Shown: positions 57,701-64,000 of the stretch, one piece after another
Position numbering within the stretch: the first letter of the stretch is position 1
How the letters are laid out: each line of letters starts with the position of its first letter
Origin: Watersipora subatra
Lineage: Eukaryota; Bryozoa; Gymnolaemata; Cheilostomatida; Watersiporidae
DNA length: 64,000 nucleotides
Direction of reading: 5' to 3'
NCBI RefSeq assembly: GCF_963576615.1
Contig: NC_088711.1
Span: 39,800,621-39,864,620 of the forward strand
Program-made: the position numbers and the translations under genes
Notes under the pieces: model-generated
Told to the model about the DNA's origin: nothing
Databases searched by the model: none
Seen by the model: the letters and a program-made list of their open reading frames with translations, nothing else

Positions 57701-57774
57701 CCCACTCTAGTGCTTCGACTAGTCAGTCGGGTCCCGGATCGGCGCTTCGTGCCTTTCTATTGGCCATGGTTGGG

Positions 57775-58040
57775 GCTTTCAGTAGGTTTCTGCTCCTTTC
57801 CTAGATCAGTACATCTACTACTTATTTTCTGGGGTTTTTTGTTGCTAAGAAGTTCTTTCAGTAGGAACAGTGCTGCCTTCTCAGGCAAGTCTTGTCGGAG
57901 CCTTCAGTAGGTTCCTGCTCCTAGAGCAGTGCATCTACTGGGTCAATTGCTGCAGGGTTTTTACACAGCTCTCTCTGGGTATTTTCCTGTTGCCAAGAAG
58001 TTCCTCTAGTAGGAACAGCGCTGCAGTTTTTCAGGCAAGC
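57775..58040. repeat. Tandem duplication in the gypsy leader
   Basis: Two units of about 130 bp share TTCAGTAGGTT.CTGCTCCT, CAGT.CATCTACT and AAGAAGTTC…TAGTAGGAACAG. Confidence 0.8.
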
Positions 58041-58179
58041 CCTTTCCCGTGCCATCTGGGTTTCTCCCTACTGCCACTTTTAAGGCAGCAGAAAGTTCAT
58101 CCAGAAATCCAGTGATCCAGTACGAGTCTGGTGGTGGATTTCTTTGGGATCGTCAGAAATCCCACCCCACTGCCACCAG

Positions 58180-58502
58180 TGTGAAGGTTTTGTGCCATCC
58201 TAATTTACTCCACCAGTATAAGACTCGATGCATAAGTTTATACTTGTATTTCTGCTTTGTTCATAAGAGTACAAGAATAGTCAAGCACATGCAATGAACA
58301 GGCCCAGAACCGCTCTGCTCTTTACTACAAATGTTCAGGCTTATATAGCGGGAAGGCCCCGCCTCTCGTTCTACTTGGCTGAGCTGGTCTCAGCTCAGCC
58401 TGGCCTGGCCCGGCCCGGCTCGGCTCGGCCCGGCCCGGCCCGGCTCGGCTCGACTTTGGTTTGGCTTGGCTGCAGGTGGACGCCATCCATCACAATAGGA
58501 CA
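58180..58502 (-). repeat. 5' LTR of the gypsy element
   Basis: Begins TGTCCTATTGTGATGG and ends CCTTCACA (TG…CA). It contains CTATATAAGCC, a TATA box, downstream of a GC-rich block. It is followed by CTGGTGGCAGTGGGG, a typical start of a gypsy primer-binding site. No second LTR was found to compare. Confidence 0.7.
58372..58452. repeat. GC-rich CGGCCCGGCT repeat inside the LTR
   Basis: A run of CGGCCCGGCTCGG units upstream of the TATA box, the most GC-rich spot in the window. It may act as promoter-proximal sequence of the LTR. Confidence 0.7.
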
Positions 58503-58509
58503 TAAAGGG

Positions 58510-58970
58510 TAAGTATACATTGCTATAATGTAACAAAATCCATGCTACGTCCGATTATCATTGATCAAATAGCACACTATTGCTTTCTGATTTAAGGACT
58601 GGTTTTATTCTGCTGAAAGATCTGCTGAAATGAATACAATGTTGCACAACCTTGTTTGAAAAAAAAACATTGGCTTAGCTATCTTGAATCTATCACTGGT
58701 CCTAGTCTTACACCACTTGCAACCTCAAAAAATCTTAAATACATTATTGTGCTGGGACTTTTTGGTAAGCAACCAAATACTTCTACTGCTTTTATATATT
58801 AAATGAAGCAACCAGAATTTGCAAAGACCAACTAAACTTACAGAGTTAGCATGGTTTTAGTTATTCTTCTGTGGTTGCACGACTCCATTAGCAGTTTTTT
58901 TATTTGCAAATAATAATCTGCTTGTCAACAAATTGAGAAAATTTTACATTTAGTCATAGTAGTTCAATTG
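58510..58970. other. Unassigned stretch
   Basis: AT-rich, no frames or repeats recognised. Confidence 0.4.
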
Positions 58971-58972
58971 AA

Positions 58973-59205
58973 TATGAGTTTCAGCTGAGCCTGAACAATG
59001 TATATAAGCTTCTATTGAACCTGACCAATAGCATATGAGACTCTGTTAAGCCTGTTCAATAGTATATGAGCTTCAGTTGAACCTGACCAATTGCATATAA
59101 GCTTCAGTAGAACCTTTCCAATTGTATATGAGCTTCAGTTAAATCTCACCAAGCGCATATGAGCTTCAGTCGCATGTGAACAATCTAACATAAACTTTAG
59201 ATGCA
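58973..59205. repeat. Minisatellite, unit about 33–36 bp
   Basis: About seven units of ATATGAGCTTCAGTTGAACC followed by TGACCAATTGC, increasingly diverged at both ends. Confidence 0.88.
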
Positions 59206-60210
59206 TTTCACCAACCGAATTGATTGTAGTCGAAGCCCTTGCGTGTCCAAGTTTTTGTGTTCAAGTTTTCGTGTTTTAATGTAGTTACTTTGGTCATTTC
59301 TGCCACTTCTAGGTTTTGAGATTGCAACTTTTTTTAGCTGTTATGTAGCCAATCCTTTTGCTTCATAGTTTAAAGAGCTATATTAATTTAAAACAAATTA
59401 AAATGTTGTTGAGTTATGAAGGTGAGATGGTTATATCAATAACAGAAACGGGTTGTCTCACTCGGTATCTATAGAGATTTACATTAGATGCAATTATAAT
59501 TCAATGACTTATGTCATTTTTAAACCTCACATTGTTATAGAACTTTTGCACCTGTTAATTACACCTGTGAACCTTATGTCACAGATCTGTTACAAAGATA
59601 TGAGTAAGATATATCTGGTGCTATATGATGAGCGTTCTGCTATTTATTAGCCAAGAAACTTCCATTTTTTTTAATAAAATTATACAATTTATAACGCATA
59701 TAATATATCATAATAATCTATATAAATATATTTTAAGTTTTTGTCTGTATTCTGAATGTAGTCTTGCCAGTTCTAGAAAATAAATGTGCATTTGAGTTGA
59801 ATTCAGAGCCTTTAGTTCTGCAGACAGGCATTTATACGGTACACTGAGCTGTCTGACTGGCTATACTATAGAATAAATTAGACGAATACTTATTACACAT
59901 GGCAATCTTTCAAAGCTTAATGCTTAAGAATGTAGTATGGCCCTAGCATAAAGCCATTCCAGAAGAACAGTGCATGCCCATATTGAAGAAAAATGCTTAA
60001 GCTCACATGTCCAACAGGACTATTGCAATAATTACAGATATGTAGTAGTACTCCAGCTAGTACTGTATGAAGTAAACAAAAATAAACAAAGTACCCAGAA
60101 ATCAACAATATATCCTCAATTAAAAGATAAAATGGTAAATTTTGTATACATTGAATCAAAATAAAATTTATTAGCAAAAACTGTTTTATTACCAGTGTGT
60201 TCAAATGTTA
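59206..60210. other. No gene recognised
   Basis: Several short frames on both strands, all AT-biased and without motifs. Confidence 0.45.
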
Positions 60211-60425
60211 TATATATTTATATATGTAATGCCCAATATATAATAATATATATAATATACATATTGTATATTATATAATATATATGTTCTATACACATTA
60301 AATAATATATACTATATTTAATTTATATTACATGTATATTACATATAATATATATGTTATACTACATATATTATATATAATGTATAATATGTATTATACA
60401 TATCATTTGTAGCATATGTTATATA
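60210..60425. repeat. TA/TAATA-rich tract
   Basis: Imperfect ATATAATATATA with several inverted short repeats. Confidence 0.85.
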
Positions 60426-60584
60426 GGTTGCTCAGAAATCGCTTGTAAAAACTGCCAGGACTAGTTGCTAAACCTAAAATAGCTGAAAAGATTTACAGTA
60501 GTTACTAAGTAAAACCTGGTTTTATCAGGTGGTGCTAGAGCCTTGCTTAGATGAAAAGAATGTCCGAAATTTCTTGTTCATTGT

Positions 60585-62060
60585 TAAAACCTTGTTTTAT
60601 TTTCATTTTAAAAAATACTGCTTAATTTTCATCGTTACTTTGTATGTATCTTACCTGTGTCTTAGAGATGTTCCTCACAAGATCAATGCAGTCACGCTCA
60701 TTAAGTTTACTTCCGAAATAGGAGTAGGTCTCACACAGTCCTAAGAGCTAGATGTAGTTGCGAGGTGAGCACATCTGATGAGGCGTAGCAATGAACATGT
60801 ATCTGTATAGAGGGTTAATCAAACAATAGCCATTTAATTGATGATCTTGTAATTTCAGAGACAATTCAATACAAGCAAGATAGTGATAGTGCTGGTGAAG
60901 CAAATATCTATAAGTGTAAGAAAAAGTAACTATATCCAAACAGGAGACTGAACAATTGATCTTTTCCATCAATAGCATAGCTGCATGTTTGTAAATATTC
61001 CTCTCCCTTTCATATCTTTATATTAATTGACTCACAAAGGATTCTTCTGCAATTTATGTCAGCAAGCATTGCATGTGACAAAATGTAAAGTTCATCTTGT
61101 AAGCAGACAGTAACTAGGACAAGACTACCACACTGCTAAGCAGTTACATTTATTCCAAGGTTATTTCTTTTGTCAGTGCAATCAGCTGATACTTTCACTG
61201 CCAGCCCTTATAGCCTCAAGTGATACCTTTAATATACTGTATTTAGACAAGCCATAAAAATATCTAAGGAAAGGAAGAAAAAGTTTCCTCTTAAAGAAGC
61301 TGATAACTACAAAAAAAAATATTTTTACTATAATCTGGTCTTTAGTCAACCAGTAATTGACAACAAGACAGCTGAAAAATTAGTCTTCACTAGAAATGAC
61401 AAACGTACAGCCTGTCCAAGCATCAGACCTGTTGGGTGATTTAATAAGGCCAGTCATTAATTTATAAATATGTAAACAAAGTAGCAAGTTTCTAGATTAT
61501 TTCTATAAAAAGTCGTTGTTTAAAATAAACACAAACAACATACTCCTTATAGCCACTAAAAGGTTAAAGATATAAACTAATGCTATACATTTCTGAGTTT
61601 GTACACAAAGAAGCGAGTCCCTAGATCATTTTTATTAAAAGTCGTCATTGTTTAAAAAAGATACAAACCAAATACTACTTCTGTTCAGTAGAGGGCAGTA
61701 AATGTGTGAAAATTATCACATGTACTATTTTCACAGACATGAGTTAATTGCAGGATATATAAACACTTGCTATGTGATTTGTCCAAGTAAATACAAACTT
61801 GCAATTTTATTTCAATATTCATAGTTACCAAACAAGTTAATGGTTAAAAAAAATTTTCTAAAATGACATTGTCATGAAAAGATAGGTGGAAACAGAATGC
61901 AAATTTTTCCAAGGAAATAGACCTATTTTAAATTAGTTTATTTACCATGGATTTTTTCTTTTATTCATTTCTGTTTTTGAAATTTTTATAGAAACACTGC
62001 TACACTTAAAAAAACTGTTAATAATATATGTCAGAAATTACTTTGAGCTTTTGGATTGAA
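60585..62060. repeat. Dispersed repeat block, copy 3
   Basis: Same order as 26300–27560 (ACTTTGTATGTATCTTACCTG, ATCAATGCAGTCACGCTCA, GCGAGTCCCTAGATCATTTT, TCATGAAAAGATAGGTGG). Confidence 0.65.
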
Positions 62061-63650
62061 TAATTGTAAGAATTTTAGGTGTTAAAAACTTTGTATACAA
62101 GAACCCCTATAAGTCAAGACTCGATTGTGTCTCCATATGTAGTGGCAGTCAGCCAGGCAATACCAAGGAGCGGTCAGCCTTGAAAGTCATAAAATAGGAG
62201 CATGTGTGATAATTGGGTGTGGTGTAGTGAAATGACCAACTATTTTTGGATTGATTTGGAGATTACCTTGTGGATTACCATCAAACTTTATTGTGCTATA
62301 CTCTCAATGACTTGCTTACTAATTTATGCGCACTCATGACTCTCAAACACAGTCGTATATGCCATTTACAAAAACATTGAAATTTCAGAACCTAGTTGCT
62401 ATAATAACAAATAATTAAGTAAGAAAACCTCTATGTCTACACAGGATGCAAGATACACAGACACTAAACAAATAAGAAGGATGTCCATGACAAACCGGAA
62501 TCATCATGTCAAGTTAACAGACTCGATTGAACGAATATAGAGAGGAAATGCTGTTGATTTTTTCTGATGGTTCCTTAAACATTGTGCCACATTTTGATTA
62601 TTATTCCACAATACAAAAATATTTTCATTGTATCAATTAAGTGGTGACAGTCTAACCAAATGTCTCTAACTATTGTGTGGTGACACCCAATCGTTTTCTG
62701 AAATGAGTCTGATGAGTCAAAATGAGTCTAATTAGTCTTTTATATGACCAGTACGAGTGTCGTAAGATAGAGTAAATCAAGTACCATGAGATTGTATTTG
62801 ACCTTTATCTTAAACATGCAATATAAGCCTAGCAATTTCTTAATGACCTGCTGCAATAATTAGCTCCGGCTAACATAATCAAGTCGGCACAGCCAGGTCT
62901 GTCCCAGCTGTTAAGTGCAAGGAAATTGCTTCAGCTATCTCAGCTATACTCGACTTAGCTGAACTAGCCACATAATGACTTATATACTCAAGCCAAGTCA
63001 TGTATGAGAGACAAACCAAGGGTAAAGGAGGGGAGCCAAGCAAGAGTAAAAACACATGTAACGAGGCCAGATGAGCCAAAAGAGCCAGAGATGACTTGCA
63101 ATCTCTTACGGGCTGTTCTTTTTAGTGCCCACATATTATTTACATGTATTTATTTATATATATTGGTCCAAAACATATCTATTTTTTAGTCTCTGCACTT
63201 GTTAGTTTTTGTGGAGAGTAAAAAAAAGTGGAAGTTCTCTGCAGACATACTTATTTCATACAACAAGCTGCTGAAGTAAATGACTGCTACTAAAACTTAC
63301 AAATAATAAAAAAAAAATTTGTTGTATTAATAATAATCTATTTGTATTTTAATTGTCTTATAGTACATACTTGAACAATTCAAAGGTCACAGATGAAGTT
63401 GTAGAAATCCTATTCTGACAAACCTAAAAACCAACAAACCAGACTAGGGTGATTGAAACTAAAATTACTTCCTGGTTTTTCCTTTATGAACTAAACAGTC
63501 CATTTTCTTGAACTATCGTTTAGCTTATTTACACTACGCTATAGGTTTTTCATTTGGAAGATCATAATAATTTATTTGATTGTAATAATATACTATTTTT
63601 ATGCTTATTACACTTATGTAGATTCTTTGACCAAGATACTTTGCCTCTCT
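62060..63650. other. No gene recognised
   Basis: Non-repetitive AT-rich sequence. The frames at 62879–63189 on both strands are short and lack motifs. Confidence 0.45.
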
Positions 63651-63654
63651 AAGG

Positions 63655-64000
63655 GGTCGGCTAAACTCAGTTGTTAACCAATCACATGGCTTTCTTATGC
63701 TATTCTTTTACCAATTACCATTTTGCATCCAGTCAAAGGCTAATAATTATTGTATTAGATGTTTTTTAAACATAATTGATGGATAATTAATATAAAAGTT
63801 TTTACCATATCTAAAACCGTAACATAGTTATTTAAATTACTGTTGGTAATTTCTAATATTTGCTGATCAAAGAGTCAGCCCATGAACAAGTCCTTCACCT
63901 TAACCTGCCCAGTATCTTACTATTGACACAAAAATTAGAAGTCGTTTGCGCTTACACATGGTTTTCTGACTGTTTCTTTAACTCTTCACTCCATCATCTC
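63655..64000. repeat. Dispersed repeat family copy, cut by the window end
   Basis: Matches 40028–40330 in the same order (GTTGTTAACCAATCACATGG, ATTTGCTGATCAAAGAGTCA, GAA.AAGTCCTTCACCTTAA). Confidence 0.6.

Larger units (their letters stand above)
54400..58502 (-). mobile_element. Ty3/gypsy LTR retrotransposon, 3'-truncated and broken
   Basis: Order on the minus strand: 5' LTR, primer-binding region, leader with an internal tandem repeat, gag remnants, protease, reverse transcriptase and RNase H. It ends within RNase H at about 54400; integrase and 3' LTR are absent. It is much less AT-rich than its surroundings, consistent with a later insertion. Several frameshifts and stops. Confidence 0.9.

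Noticed and set aside
58372..58452. CpG island of a host gene
   Set aside because: The GC-rich repeat is inside an LTR with its own TATA box and no host exon follows.
60210..60425. Possible origin or matrix attachment in the TA-rich tract
   Set aside because: Only base composition supports it.

Overview
The window looks like AT-rich nuclear DNA from an invertebrate animal. It has spliced genes with GT–AG introns, THAP/Kolobok-, hAT-, pogo- and Harbinger-type DNA transposons, Penelope-like and RLE-type retroelements, a hammerhead-ribozyme (retrozyme-like) repeat, tRNA-like SINEs and long (TA)n and (GA)n tracts. A marine lophotrochozoan or a cnidarian would fit; the sequence does not allow a closer call. 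No bacterial operon, CRISPR array or rRNA was seen.

Host coding content is one minus-strand gene family. Gene B (43067–48190) has a long ankyrin-repeat first exon, two coiled-coil exons, a short hydrophobic exon, a proline-containing exon, two near-duplicate 29-codon exons and a terminal exon. Every internal exon is phase 1/1, and the assembled CDS is 2061 nt with an open frame. Set A (7542–17621) repeats exons 2–7 with the same exon lengths (324, 336, 87 and 110 nt), but no ankyrin exon precedes it in the 25 kb before gene B. A third, broken copy of the exon 2 start lies at 23640–23975. Set A may be a truncated paralogue or an alternative 3' cassette of gene B.

The rest is mobile DNA and repeats. 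1–3545: an inverted Penelope-like element, a (TA)n tract, two tandem 259-bp units each with a complete type I hammerhead core on the minus strand, and a 5'-truncated RLE-type LINE. 3564–4324: pogo-like MITE. 14.56–16.6 kb: a 60-bp minisatellite in an intron of set A. 18792–22835: a Kolobok-like TTAA transposon whose empty site is preserved in a related repeat near 53.37 kb. 25–35 kb: duplicated blocks containing GA arrays and GTF2IRD2-like hAT remnants, one of them split by a second hAT element with an 8-bp target duplication. 35.8–39.7 kb: pogo transposase tail, nested foldback element and a PIF/Harbinger element. 48.4–49.6 kb: second Penelope copy. 51.6–54.1 kb: tandem repeat family with two identical-looking MITEs. 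54.4–58.5 kb: a Ty3/gypsy element with 5' LTR, broken gag and pol, and no integrase. 58.5–64 kb: mostly dispersed repeats with no recognisable gene.
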